The position numbers and the translations under genes were made by a program. A model generated the notes under the pieces. That model worked only from the letters and a program-made list of their open reading frames with translations. It did not search any database and had not been told where the DNA came from. Of a stretch of DNA of 64,000 nucleotides, positions 17,450-25,961 are shown in pieces. Each line of letters opens with the position of its first letter. Positions within the stretch are counted from its first letter, which is position 1. The stretch comes from Streptomyces sp. Go-475. Its GTDB lineage: Bacteria; Actinomycetota; Actinomycetes; Streptomycetales; Streptomycetaceae. Location of the stretch: the NCBI RefSeq assembly GCF_003330845.1, contig NZ_CP026121.1:2213501-2277500 (forward strand), written 5' to 3'.

Positions 17450-19182
17450 TTGCCGGCCTCCTTGCCGCCAGCCAGAGCCTTGTCGCCGTGGCCCACGTTC
17501 TCGAGCTGGTCGAGGGCGGCGATCTCCGGGTGGTGCAGGTCGAACGCCGGGGATTCACTGCGGATCCGCGGCATGGTGATGAAGTTGTGCCGCGGCGGCG
17601 GGCAGGAGGTGGCCCACTCCAGGGAGCGGCCGTAGCCCCACGGGTCGTCGACGCCGACCGGCTTGCCGTACTTGGCCGTCTTCCACACGTTGTAGAAGAA
17701 CGGCAGGATCGACATGCCGAGCAGGAACGAGCTGATCGTCGAGATCGTGTTCAGCGCGGTGAAGCCGTCGGCCGCCAGGTAGTCGGCGTACCGGCGCGGC
17801 ATGCCCTCGGCGCCCAGCCAGTGCTGGACCAGGAACGTGCCGTGGAAGCCGATGAACAGCGTCCAGAAGGTGATCTTGCCGAGGCGCTCGTCGAGCATCT
17901 TGCCGGTCCACTTCGGCCACCAGAAGTGGAAGCCGGAGAACATCGCGAAGACCACGGTGCCGAAGACGACGTAGTGGAAGTGGGCCACCACGAAGTACGA
18001 GTCGGAGACGTGGAAGTCCATCGGCGGCGAGGCCAGGATGACACCGGTCAGACCACCGAAGGTGAAGGTGATCAGGAAGCCGGTCGCCCAGAGCATCGGC
18101 GTCTCGAAGGACAGCGAGCCCTTCCACATCGTGCCGATCCAGTTGAAGAACTTCACACCGGTCGGGACCGCGATGAGGAACGTCATGAAGGAGAAGAACG
18201 GCAGCAGCACACCGCCGGTGACGTACATGTGGTGCGCCCACACCGTCACGGACAGACCCGCGATCGCGATGGTCGCGCCGATCAGACCCGTGTAACCGAA
18301 CATCGGCTTGCGGGAGAAGACCGGGATGACCTCGGAGATGATCCCGAAGAACGGCAGGGCGATGATGTACACCTCTGGATGGCCGAAGAACCAGAAGAGG
18401 TGTTGCCACAGCAACGCGCCGCCGTTGGCGGAGTCGAAGACGTGGGCGCCGAACTTGCGGTCCGCCTCCAGGGCGAACAGCGCGGCCGCGAGGACCGGGA
18501 AGGCGAGCAGGACCAGCACACCGGTCAGCAGCACGTTCCAGGTGAAGATCGGCATGCGGAACATCGTCATGCCCGGGGCGCGCATGCAGATGATCGTGGT
18601 GATGAAGTTGACCGAGCCGAGGATGGTGCCGAAGCCGGAGAAGGCCAGACCCATGATCCACATGTCGGCGCCGATGCCCGGCGAGCGGACCGCGTCCGAC
18701 AGCGGGCTGTAGGCGAACCAGCCGAAGTCGGCCGCGCCCTGCGGCGTGAGGAAGCCGCCCACCGCGATCAGCGAGCCGAACAGGTACAGCCAGTAGGCGA
18801 ACATGTTCAGCCGCGGGAACGCCACGTCCGGCGCGCCGATCTGCAGCGGCATGATCCAGTTCGCGAAGCCGGCGAACAGCGGCGTCGCGAACATCAGCAG
18901 CATGATCGTGCCGTGCATCGTGAACGCCTGGTTGAACTGCTCGTTCGACATGATCTGCAGACCAGGCCGGGCGAGCTCGGCGCGCATGAACAGCGCCATC
19001 ACGCCACCGATGACGAAGAACGCGAACGACGTCGCCAGGTACAGCGTGCCGATCGTCTTGTGGTCCGTCGTCGTCAGCCACTTGACCACGACACTGCCGC
19101 GGTTCTGGCGCCGGACCGGCAACTCGTCCTCGTAGTGGGACCCTGCTGCCGCGGCACCCTGGGGTTCGTTGAGGATGCTCAC
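17446..19182 (-). CDS. ctaD: Cytochrome c oxidase subunit I
   Basis: CtaD (578 aa from GTG 19182) is the catalytic aa3 subunit that reduces O2 at the heme a3-CuB centre and pumps protons. Twelve TM helices are present, with heme and CuB ligands in [32 protein letters not shown] and HFHYVVFG. The proton-channel sequence [20 protein letters not shown] is intact. The start overlaps the ctaC stop by 4 nt. In mycobacteria ctaD is unlinked to ctaC, so its presence between ctaC and ctaF is a Streptomyces-type arrangement. Confidence 0.97.
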   Translation of the reverse strand: MSILNEPQGAAAAGSHYEDELPVRRQNRGSVVVKWLTTTDHKTIGTLYLATSFAFFVIGGVMALFMRAELARPGLQIMSNEQFNQAFTMHGTIMLLMFATPLFAGFANWIMPLQIGAPDVAFPRLNMFAYWLYLFGSLIAVGGFLTPQGAADFGWFAYSPLSDAVRSPGIGADMWIMGLAFSGFGTILGSVNFITTIICMRAPGMTMFRMPIFTWNVLLTGVLVLLAFPVLAAALFALEADRKFGAHVFDSANGGALLWQHLFWFFGHPEVYIIALPFFGIISEVIPVFSRKPMFGYTGLIGATIAIAGLSVTVWAHHMYVTGGVLLPFFSFMTFLIAVPTGVKFFNWIGTMWKGSLSFETPMLWATGFLITFTFGGLTGVILASPPMDFHVSDSYFVVAHFHYVVFGTVVFAMFSGFHFWWPKWTGKMLDERLGKITFWTLFIGFHGTFLVQHWLGAEGMPRRYADYLAADGFTALNTISTISSFLLGMSILPFFYNVWKTAKYGKPVGVDDPWGYGRSLEWATSCPPPRHNFITMPRIRSESPAFDLHHPEIAALDQLENVGHGDKALAGGKEAGK

Positions 19183-20144
19183 AGGTTGTTCGTCTCCCGG
19201 TTCTTCTCGTGGCTCGTCTGCGCGATGCCGGCGGGAACGTAACCGGTCTGCTGCTTGTCCACGAGGTCCTTGAGGTGCTGCTCGTAGCGCTCGGGGGAGA
19301 CCACCTTCACGTTGAACAGCATCCGAGAGTGGTCGACGCCGCAGAGCTCGGCGCACTTGCCCAGGAAGGTGCCCTCCTTGTTGGGGGTCACCTCGAAGGC
19401 GTTGGTGTGGCCCGGGATGACGTCCTGCTTCATCAGGAACGGCACCACCCAGAAGGAGTGGATGACGTCACGCGAGGTCAGCACGAAGCGGACCGTCTTG
19501 CCCTTGGGCAGCCACAGCGTCGGGCCCGGGTTGTTGGTCTGCGGGTTCCGGGTGCCGGGGGTACCGCAGTCGTAGACGCCGCCGGCGTTGGCCGGGAAGG
19601 CGTCCTTGAACCGGTCGGGGATCGCGTCGAGCTCCGGGGACTTCTTGGCGTCACCCGTGGAACCGGCGACCGGCTCGATGTAGTTGAAGCACCAGCTCCA
19701 CTGGAAGCCGACCACGTTGACCGTGACGTCGGGCTTCTTCTTGAGGCTGAGCAGCTCGGACTCGTCGCGGGCGGTGAAGTAGAACAGCACCGAGACGATG
19801 ATGAGCGGGACGACCGTGTACAGCGCCTCGATGGGCATGTTGTACCGGGTCTGCGGAGGAACCTCGACCTTGGTGCGGCTGCGCCGGTGGAAGAAAGCAC
19901 TCCACAGGATCAGACCCCACACCAGCACGCCGACGGCGAGCGCAGCCGCCCAGGACCCCTGCCACAGGGAGAGGATCCGCGGAGCCTCTTCCGTGGTCGG
20001 GGTGGGCATACCAAGGCGGGGGAAGTCTTCCCAGTTGTACGAGCAACCGGTGGCTGTCGCCAAGACCAGGCCCGCGGTCAGTGCCTGCAGCAGCTTCCGC
20101 CGCATCGGGCGCCGCGGCGAGCGGTCGGAGCCGTTGGGACTCAC
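19179..20144 (-). CDS. ctaC: Cytochrome c oxidase subunit II (CuA lipoprotein)
   Basis: CtaC (321 aa) begins at GTG 20144 ([13 protein letters not shown]), with GGGAAGG about 8 nt upstream. A lipoprotein signal ends in ATGC, then two TM helices ([21 protein letters not shown] and [16 protein letters not shown]) precede the extracytoplasmic cupredoxin domain. CuA ligands appear in VIHSFWVV and [12 protein letters not shown]. An insertion of about 40 residues ([10 protein letters not shown]... [11 protein letters not shown]) is typical of actinobacterial CtaC. It heads the ctaC-ctaD-ctaF overlapping operon. Confidence 0.96.
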   Translation of the reverse strand: MSPNGSDRSPRRPMRRKLLQALTAGLVLATATGCSYNWEDFPRLGMPTPTTEEAPRILSLWQGSWAAALAVGVLVWGLILWSAFFHRRSRTKVEVPPQTRYNMPIEALYTVVPLIIVSVLFYFTARDESELLSLKKKPDVTVNVVGFQWSWCFNYIEPVAGSTGDAKKSPELDAIPDRFKDAFPANAGGVYDCGTPGTRNPQTNNPGPTLWLPKGKTVRFVLTSRDVIHSFWVVPFLMKQDVIPGHTNAFEVTPNKEGTFLGKCAELCGVDHSRMLFNVKVVSPERYEQHLKDLVDKQQTGYVPAGIAQTSHEKNRETNNL

Positions 20145-20324
20145 GTAGCGCCTTCCCGAGAGTCTCGCCCGCGCGGATCGGCTGCGGCCTGGCCTTCTCG
20201 CTGGTCGGTCGCCGCCCTGCGTCGGGCAGGGGTTTGGATGTTTATGCGGACCAAACCCTAGCCGACGCCCTCCGGGGGTTCTCGGGGAGGGGTGCCTACT
20301 CACCCGGGGGGTTCGCTGAATTGG

Positions 20325-20370
20325 CGGCTGCGGGTGGTTTGTGGTTGTTCGCGCAGTTTCCCGCGCCCCT
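20325..20370 (+). repeat. Dispersed intergenic repeat, copy 3
   Basis: GGCTGCGGGTGGTTTGTGGTTGTTCGCGCAG followed by TTTCCCGCGCCCCT matches the copies near 46.4 and 50.6 kb. It lies in the 264-bp divergent region between ctaC and the cysteine desulfurase fusion, 39 nt before the latter's start. Confidence 0.65.
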
Positions 20371-20408
20371 GAGGTCCGTTCCCCTCCTGGGCGTTCTAGC
20401 GTTGACGT

Positions 20409-21788
20409 GTGGCCTACTTCGATGCTGCTTCCGCTGCTCCGCTTCATCCTGTCGCCCGGCAGGCCCTGCTGGCCTCGCTCGACGAGGGGTGGGCTGATCC
20501 CGCGCGGCTGTACCGGGAGGGGCGGCGGGCCCGTGTGCTGCTGGACGCGGCGCGGGAGGCCGCCGCCGAGGCGGTGGGGTGCCGGCCGGACGAGCTGGCC
20601 TTCACCTCGTCCGGAACCCGTGCCGTGCATACGGGCATCGCGGGGGCCCTGGCCGGGCGGCGGCGGGTCGGGCGCCACCTGATCGTGTCAGCGGTCGAAC
20701 ACTCCTCGGTACTGCATTCGGCGGAGCTCTTCGAGGCGGAGGGCGGGACCGTCACCCAGGTCGGGGTGGACCGCGCCGGCCTGGTGGACCCGGCGGCCTA
20801 CGGCGAAGCCCTGCGGGCGGACACCGCGCTGGCGTGTCTGCAGTCGGCCAACCACGAGGTGGGGACCGAGCAGCCGGTCGCCACGGTGGCGGAGCGGTGC
20901 CGGGAGGCCGGGGTGCCGCTGCTGGTGGACGCGGCGCAGTCGCTGGGGTGGGGGCCGGTGGACGGGGACTGGTCGCTGCTGACGGCGAGCGCCCACAAGT
21001 GGGGCGGGCCGTCCGGGGTCGGGCTGCTCGTGGTCCGCAAGGGTGTGCGATTCGCCCCGCAAGGTCCGGCGGACGAGCGGGAGTCGGGGCGGGCGGCCGG
21101 TTTCGAGAACATCCCGGCGATCGTGGCGGCGGCGGCCTCCCTGCGGGCGGTGCGGGCCGAGGCGGCGGCGGAGGCCGTGCGGCTGCGGGAGCTGACGGAA
21201 CGGATCCGGGCTCGGGTGCCACAGCTGGTGCCCGACGTGGAAGTGGTCGGCGATCCGGTGCGCCGGCTGCCCGGGGTGGTCACCTTCTCCTGTCTCTATG
21301 TCGACGGGGAGGCGCTGCTGCACGAGCTGGACCGGGAGGGTTTCTCCGTCTCGTCCGGTTCGTCCTGCACGAGCAGCACGCTGACGCCGAGCCATGTGCT
21401 GCGGGCGATGGGCGTGCTGAGTGAGGGGAATGTGCGGGTTTCGCTACCGGCGGGGGTGGCCGAGGGGGACGTGGAGAGGTTCCTGGAGGTGCTGCCCGGG
21501 GCGGTGGCGGCGGTGCGGGAGAAGTTGGGGGCGCCGGTTGCCTCCGAGGTCGTCCGCGAGGAGGAGGTCCTGGTCGTGGACTCCCTTGGCAAGCGGTGCC
21601 CGATCCCCGTCATCGAGCTGGCCAAGGTGATCGGTGACGTACCCGTGGGCGGCCTGGTGCGGGTCCTCGCGGACGACGAGGCGGCCCGCCTGGACATCCC
21701 GGCGTGGTGCGAGATGCGCGGCCAGGAGTACGTGGGGGAAGACCCGGCGGACCAAGGAACCGCATATTTGATCCGCCGATCGACCTGA
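20409..21788 (+). CDS. Cysteine desulfurase fused to a C-terminal TusA sulfur-carrier domain
   Basis: The 459-residue protein joins two sulfur-transfer domains. Residues 1-370 form an IscS/NifS-like desulfurase with AFTSSGTRAVHTGI, VEHSSVLHS, SANHEVGTEQPV, LLVDAAQSLGW, PLP lysine Lys197 (SAHKWGGPSG) and catalytic-loop Cys320 (SSGSSCTSSTLTPSHVL). Residues ~385-459 are a TusA domain with the sulfur-accepting Cys397 in KRCPIPVIELAK. Such a fusion could pass the persulfide directly from Cys320 to Cys397, for tRNA thiolation or cofactor sulfur. The start is GTG 20409. The stop codon lies within a CCTGAG-cga-CTCAGG hairpin. Confidence 0.92.
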   Translation: MAYFDAASAAPLHPVARQALLASLDEGWADPARLYREGRRARVLLDAAREAAAEAVGCRPDELAFTSSGTRAVHTGIAGALAGRRRVGRHLIVSAVEHSSVLHSAELFEAEGGTVTQVGVDRAGLVDPAAYGEALRADTALACLQSANHEVGTEQPVATVAERCREAGVPLLVDAAQSLGWGPVDGDWSLLTASAHKWGGPSGVGLLVVRKGVRFAPQGPADERESGRAAGFENIPAIVAAAASLRAVRAEAAAEAVRLRELTERIRARVPQLVPDVEVVGDPVRRLPGVVTFSCLYVDGEALLHELDREGFSVSSGSSCTSSTLTPSHVLRAMGVLSEGNVRVSLPAGVAEGDVERFLEVLPGAVAAVREKLGAPVASEVVREEEVLVVDSLGKRCPIPVIELAKVIGDVPVGGLVRVLADDEAARLDIPAWCEMRGQEYVGEDPADQGTAYLIRRST

Positions 21789-21795
21789 GCGACTC

Positions 21796-21838
21796 AGGGG
21801 CGCGGGGAACTGCGCGACCAGCCCCCACGCACCCGCAC
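21796..21838 (-). repeat. Dispersed intergenic repeat, inverted copy
   Basis: AGGGGCGCGGGGAACTGCGCGACCAGC followed by CCCCACGCACCCGCAC is the reverse complement of the copies near 46.4 and 50.6 kb. It fills the space between the convergent desulfurase and adenosine kinase genes. Confidence 0.7.
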
Positions 21839-21848
21839 ACGACGACGG

Positions 21849-22823
21849 TCAGGACAGGTGCGCCTGAACCTCGGCCGCCGCCTCGTCCCCGTACGCCTTG
21901 GTGAACCGCTCCATGAAATGCCCGCGCCGCAACTGGTACTCCTGCGTCCCCACCGTCTCGATGACGAGCGTCGCCAGCATGCAGCCGACCTGCGCGGCCC
22001 GCTCCAGGGAGACGCCCCAGGCCAGACCCGAGAGGAACCCGGCGCGGAAGGCGTCGCCGACACCGGTCGGGTCGGCCTTGCGCTCCTCGTCCGGCGTGCC
22101 GACCTCGATCGGGTCCTCGCCGGCCCGCTCGATGCGCACACCGCGCGCGCCGAGCGTGGTCACGCGGTGGCCGACCCGGGAGAGGATCTCGGCGTCGCTC
22201 CAGCCGGTCTTGGACTCGATGAGGCCCTTCTCGTACTCGTTGGAGAAGAGGTACGTCGCCCCGTCCAGCAGGATGCGGATCTCCTCGCCGTCCATGCGGG
22301 CGATCTGCTGGGAGAAGTCGGCGGCGAACGGGATGGACCGGGAGCGGCACTCCTCGGTGTGGCGGAGCATGGCCTCCGGGTCGTCCGCGCCGATGGAGAC
22401 CAGGTCGAGGCCGCCGACCCGGTCGGCGACGGTCTTCAGCTCGATGAGGCGGGCCTCGCTCATGGCGCCCGTGTAGAACGAGCCGATCTGGTTGTGGTCG
22501 GCGTCGGTCGTGCACACGAAGCGGGCCGTGTGCAGCGTGTCGGAGATGCGGACGGAGTCGGTGTCGACGCCGTGCCGCTCCAGCCAGGCGCGGTACTCGT
22601 CGAAGTCCGCGCCCGCGGCGCCGACCAGGATCGGGCGGGTGCCGAGCTGCCCCATGCCGAACGCGATGTTCGCGGCGACGCCGCCGCGGCGGACGTCGAG
22701 CTTGTCGACCAGGAACGACAGCGAGACCGTGTGCAGCTGGTCCGCTACGAGCTGGTCGGCGAAGCGGCCGGGGAAGGTCATGAGGTGGTCGGTGGCGATG
22801 GAGCCGGTGACTGCGATGCGCAC
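21849..22823 (-). CDS. adoK: Adenosine kinase (PfkB/ribokinase family)
   Basis: The 324-residue product starting at GTG 22823 (MRIAVTGSIATDHLMTFPGRF) closely follows mycobacterial AdoK throughout: LHTVSLSFLVDKLDVRRGGVAANIAFGMG, VGAAGADFDEYRAWL, TGAMSEARLIEL and the catalytic DPTGVGDAFRAGFLSG. The enzyme phosphorylates adenosine to AMP and recycles adenosine released from S-adenosylhomocysteine. AGGAGA lies about 10 nt before the GTG, which decides this start over the longer frame at 22859. Position next to the ctaC region is conserved with mycobacteria. Confidence 0.9.
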   Translation of the reverse strand: MRIAVTGSIATDHLMTFPGRFADQLVADQLHTVSLSFLVDKLDVRRGGVAANIAFGMGQLGTRPILVGAAGADFDEYRAWLERHGVDTDSVRISDTLHTARFVCTTDADHNQIGSFYTGAMSEARLIELKTVADRVGGLDLVSIGADDPEAMLRHTEECRSRSIPFAADFSQQIARMDGEEIRILLDGATYLFSNEYEKGLIESKTGWSDAEILSRVGHRVTTLGARGVRIERAGEDPIEVGTPDEERKADPTGVGDAFRAGFLSGLAWGVSLERAAQVGCMLATLVIETVGTQEYQLRRGHFMERFTKAYGDEAAAEVQAHLS

Positions 22824-22955
22824 GGCGTGGATTCTCCTGAGGGAGGCGGACCTTGACACTTCACGCTATCGGGTGGGCGGGGCCGCTCTGAAGGCAGCGA
22901 AACTACCCGATAGTAGATCTTTCTCCGTCGGCTCGACCGTGCATACGGTGCCGCT

Positions 22956-23165
22956 ATGACGAACCTCGAGGTCCAGGCCCCCGTTCCCGTCGATGTCGAA
23001 GGCGACCTCGTGTCGCTGCCGGGTGACGGGGCCCGGATGGCTCCGCACTGGGCGGTTCCCGACCGGGGCGCCGCCCGGCCGGTCTCCCCGGCCCTGATCC
23101 ACGGCGTGACCGTACCCCCGGCGTCGGCCCGGCTGCTGGACGCCATGTCGGACTACGGCGACTGA
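22956..23165 (+). CDS. Small hypothetical protein (69 aa)
   Basis: A short frame with ATG 22956 and product MTNLEVQAPVPVDVEGDLVS... ending SARLLDAMSDYGD. It has no membrane segment and no motif I recognise. It is divergent from adoK with 132 bp between them, contains an inverted CTAC-N6-GTAG just upstream, and lacks a strong ribosome site. Balanced composition without frame-shadow runs of Arg or Gly supports a real small gene, but homologue conservation is unknown to me. Confidence 0.45.
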   Translation: MTNLEVQAPVPVDVEGDLVSLPGDGARMAPHWAVPDRGAARPVSPALIHGVTVPPASARLLDAMSDYGD

Positions 23166-23311
23166 GCGGCGCACGCCCGGGAACCGTGTGCTCCCCCGCT
23201 GCGTCCCATCGCTGTCCCCCGTAAAGGGGAGGCGGGATACGACCCACCAGCGGCCCGAATCCGACCGGGCCGGGTCCCATGGGACAGCTGTGCAGCCGAA
23301 GGAGCGATGCG

Positions 23312-25231
23312 GTGAACACCGAGCGACCCGACTACGACGACGAGGCCACGGAATCGGGCGGCGCCGGCACGGCCGACGCCCCGGAGGCCGGGGCGCGGGG
23401 CTCGGCCGACGCCGGGGCGTCGGCGGGGGCCGGGGCGTCGGCGGGGGCCGAGTCTGCCGGGGCTGACAAGGCCGGGGACTCGGAGGAGACCGGTGGTGCT
23501 GCCGAGGCTCGCGGTTCTCAAGGGGCCGGTGAGTCCGACGAGGCTGCCAGTGAAGAACCCGGCGACTCCGACGAGACCGCAGACGCTTCCGACGAGGCAG
23601 AGGTTTCCGACGCGGCCGCGGACGCTTCCGACAAGGCCGTAGAAGGCTCCGAGCCCGCGGCGGCTTCCGCCGCCCCGCCTGACGGCACGCCGGTCCCGCA
23701 GGCGGAGCCGACGGGGGACGACACGGCCGGGGACGACGCGGCCCCGGAAAATCCTCCCGCATCGGACAGCGACCTCCCCCGCGACCACGAGGTCCTGGTC
23801 GGTCACGGTGGCGGGCGTTCCCGGACCCCCGCGATCATCGCCTCCGTCGCCGCCGCCGTGCTGCTGATCGGCGGTGGCGGGGCCTGGCTCGCCGCCAACG
23901 CGTCCGGTGGGTCGGGCGGTGGGACGACGTCCGGCGCGCCCGGCGGGGACGGCACTCCCCCGCCGCTCGCGCTCGACGGCTACTCCGAGGGCGGCGGCAA
24001 CGGCATCGCCCCCGGTGAGCCCAACCCCTACGGCGCCACCTACCGGGTCGACGGCACGCTGCCGGGCGGCCCCGGCGAGGCCCCGGTGTACCGGGTGCGG
24101 GGCGAGGTCACCAAGGAGGCCGTGGCCCGGCTGGCGAAGGCCCTCGGGGTCGAGGGGACGCCGGTGGTCCAGGGCGAGGCCTGGAAGGTCGGGGCCGGCC
24201 AGGACGGTTCGGGCCCGAGTCTCTCCGTGAACAGGGAGGCGCCGGGGACCTGGACGTTCAGCCGGTACGCGCCGGGCACGGACAACTGCAAGGGCACGGA
24301 CACCTGCACCGCTCCGGGGAGCGGCGGCACCCCGGTGAGCGAGGCGGCGGCGAAGCGGGCCGCGGCGCCCGTGCTGAAGGCGGTGGGTCAGGATGACGCG
24401 AAGCGGGACGCGAGCCAGGTCATGGGCGCCCAGCGGGTGGTGAACGCCGCTCCCGAGGTGGGCGGTCTGCCCACGCACGGCTGGACGACCGGCGTCACGG
24501 TCGGTTCCGACGGCGAGGTCGTCGGCGGCAGCGGCCAGCTCGCGGCCCCGGTAAAGGGGGACACCTACCCCGTGGTCAGCGCCCGGAAGGCGCTGGAGCT
24601 GATGAACGGGCGGCCGAAGGCCGACCACCGCATGGGCATAGGCGGCTGCGCCAGCGCCGTGCCGCACAAGGACCGGCTGGAGCAGCCCTGCGGATCGTCG
24701 CCGAGCGGCGCTCCGGAACAGGACACCGTCACCGTCGAGAACGCGGTGTTCGGGCTGGCCGCGCATGTCGTGGACGGCCGTCAGGCGCTGGTGCCGTCGT
24801 GGCTGTTCGAGGTGACGGCGCCGGGCGCGAAGGACCCGTTCACGGTGACGTACCCGGCGGTCGACCCGAAGTACCTGGCCTCCCCCGCGCCGAGCGGGCC
24901 GGGTGACAAGCCGACGGGGGCGCCCGAGCCGCGTGACGTCAAGGTGGACGGCTACCGGGCCGAGGGCGCGGAGCTGACCGTGACCTTCACCGGCGGGGTG
25001 TGCGCCGACTACGACGTGAAGGCGAGCGAGCGGGGCGACGAGGTGACGGTCACGGTGACGTCGACGCCGTGGCCGGACAAGGTCTGCATCATGATCGCCA
25101 AGCAGTTCCAGGAGACCGTGCGGCTGGACGAGCCGCTCGGTGACCGCAAGGTCGTGGACGAGGACGGCAAGGCGGTTCCGCTGGCCCGGGAGGGCGCGCG
25201 GCTGCCGGCTCCCCCGACGCGCTCGCGGTAG
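23312..25231 (+). CDS. Membrane-anchored protein with acidic disordered N-terminus
   Basis: The product is 639 aa from GTG 23312, chosen because GAAGGAG lies 8 nt upstream. The first ~170 residues are acidic and low-complexity (Glu/Asp/Ala/Ser with GASAGAGASAGA repeats). One TM helix follows (TPAIIASVAAAVLLIGGGGAW), then an extracytoplasmic domain of ~440 residues with several Cys (DNCKGTDTC, GGCASAV, LEQPCGSS) that could form disulfides. I do not recognise the domain. Its place between adoK and erpA matches Rv2203 in M. tuberculosis, also a membrane protein of unknown role, so a conserved envelope function is likely. Confidence 0.82.
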   Translation: MNTERPDYDDEATESGGAGTADAPEAGARGSADAGASAGAGASAGAESAGADKAGDSEETGGAAEARGSQGAGESDEAASEEPGDSDETADASDEAEVSDAAADASDKAVEGSEPAAASAAPPDGTPVPQAEPTGDDTAGDDAAPENPPASDSDLPRDHEVLVGHGGGRSRTPAIIASVAAAVLLIGGGGAWLAANASGGSGGGTTSGAPGGDGTPPPLALDGYSEGGGNGIAPGEPNPYGATYRVDGTLPGGPGEAPVYRVRGEVTKEAVARLAKALGVEGTPVVQGEAWKVGAGQDGSGPSLSVNREAPGTWTFSRYAPGTDNCKGTDTCTAPGSGGTPVSEAAAKRAAAPVLKAVGQDDAKRDASQVMGAQRVVNAAPEVGGLPTHGWTTGVTVGSDGEVVGGSGQLAAPVKGDTYPVVSARKALELMNGRPKADHRMGIGGCASAVPHKDRLEQPCGSSPSGAPEQDTVTVENAVFGLAAHVVDGRQALVPSWLFEVTAPGAKDPFTVTYPAVDPKYLASPAPSGPGDKPTGAPEPRDVKVDGYRAEGAELTVTFTGGVCADYDVKASERGDEVTVTVTSTPWPDKVCIMIAKQFQETVRLDEPLGDRKVVDEDGKAVPLAREGARLPAPPTRSR

Positions 25232-25246
25232 CGCCACCGGGTACGG

Positions 25247-25285
25247 CGAAGGCGGCGGCCCCGTCGGAGGGGGTCGCCGCCTTCG
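25247..25285. terminator. Bidirectional terminator between convergent genes
   Basis: CGAAGGCGGCG (25247-25257) pairs with CGCCGCCTTCG (25275-25285), with inner CCCC/GGGG pairs. It serves the membrane-protein gene on the plus strand and erpA on the minus strand. Confidence 0.8.
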
Positions 25286-25321
25286 TCATGTCCGCTGCCG
25301 CCCGGGGGCGGCCCGGCGGGC

Positions 25322-25678
25322 TCAGCTGAAGGAGTCGCCGCAGGCGCAGGAGCCGGTCGCGTTCGGGTTGTCGATCGTGAAGCCCTGCTTCTCGATGGTG
25401 TCCACGAAGTCGATCGTGGCGCCGCCCAGGTACGGGGCGCTCATGCGGTCGGTGACCACCTTCACACCGCCGAAGTCCTTCTCGACGTCGCCGTCGAGGG
25501 AACGCTCGTCGAAGAAGAGCTGGTAGCGCAGGCCGGAGCAGCCGCCGGGCTGGACGGCGACGCGCAGCGCGAGGTCGTCGCGGCCTTCCTGGTCGAGCAG
25601 CGCCTTGACCTTGGACGCGGCGGCGTCGGTCAGGATGATGCCGTCGGTGACGGTGCTGGTCTCGTCCGATACGGACAT
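25322..25678 (-). CDS. erpA: Iron-sulfur cluster insertion protein (A-type carrier)
   Basis: This 118-residue HesB/IscA-family protein has the three conserved cysteines: Cys47 in GGCSG and Cys111/Cys113 in GSCACGDSF. It carries and inserts Fe-S clusters into apo-proteins. The region AVQPGGCSGLRYQLFFDE is typical for ErpA. The gene is divergent from nadA, which encodes a 4Fe-4S enzyme, and lies a few kb from a cysteine desulfurase, a sensible grouping for cluster assembly. Confidence 0.93.
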   Translation of the reverse strand: MSVSDETSTVTDGIILTDAAASKVKALLDQEGRDDLALRVAVQPGGCSGLRYQLFFDERSLDGDVEKDFGGVKVVTDRMSAPYLGGATIDFVDTIEKQGFTIDNPNATGSCACGDSFS

Positions 25679-25882
25679 CTACATCTCTCCCGGGTTGTAC
25701 GGAGACTGCTTGCCGACGGTTGCAACCGGCGGGGCCGCGGATTCATTCCGGGCCGGGCGCTCGATCTCGGCTCCTTTTCATGCTCGCACACGCGCCGCGA
25801 ACCGGAAAACGACTCGTTCCCGGTCCTGGCGGGAATGAACGGCGGCCCGCCGGGATTCACGTCACACCGACGCTATGGCCAT

Positions 25883-25929
25883 CGTCAAAGTGACGTGAAG
25901 CGGTTATGATAGATAGCGTCAAATCGACG
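25883..25929 (+). promoter_or_regulatory. nadA promoter with two inverted repeats
   Basis: CGTCA-AAG-TGACG (25883-25895) and CGTC-AAATC-GACG (25917-25929) flank a good -10 element TATGAT (25905-25910); a weak -35 (TCGTCA, 25882-25887) is 17 nt before it. The centres are 34 bp apart, about three helical turns. This layout suggests a dimeric repressor acting at the nadA start site, for instance an NAD-responsive regulator, though none is encoded in the window. Confidence 0.45.
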
Positions 25930-25961
25930 AAAAGTCGCCGGAAACAGAAAGGGTGCGTGTC

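Noticed and set aside
17488..19242. Plus-strand frame opposite ctaD (584 codons)
   Set aside because: Antisense shadow of a strongly conserved membrane protein, rich in Arg/Glu/Asp/Gln/His.
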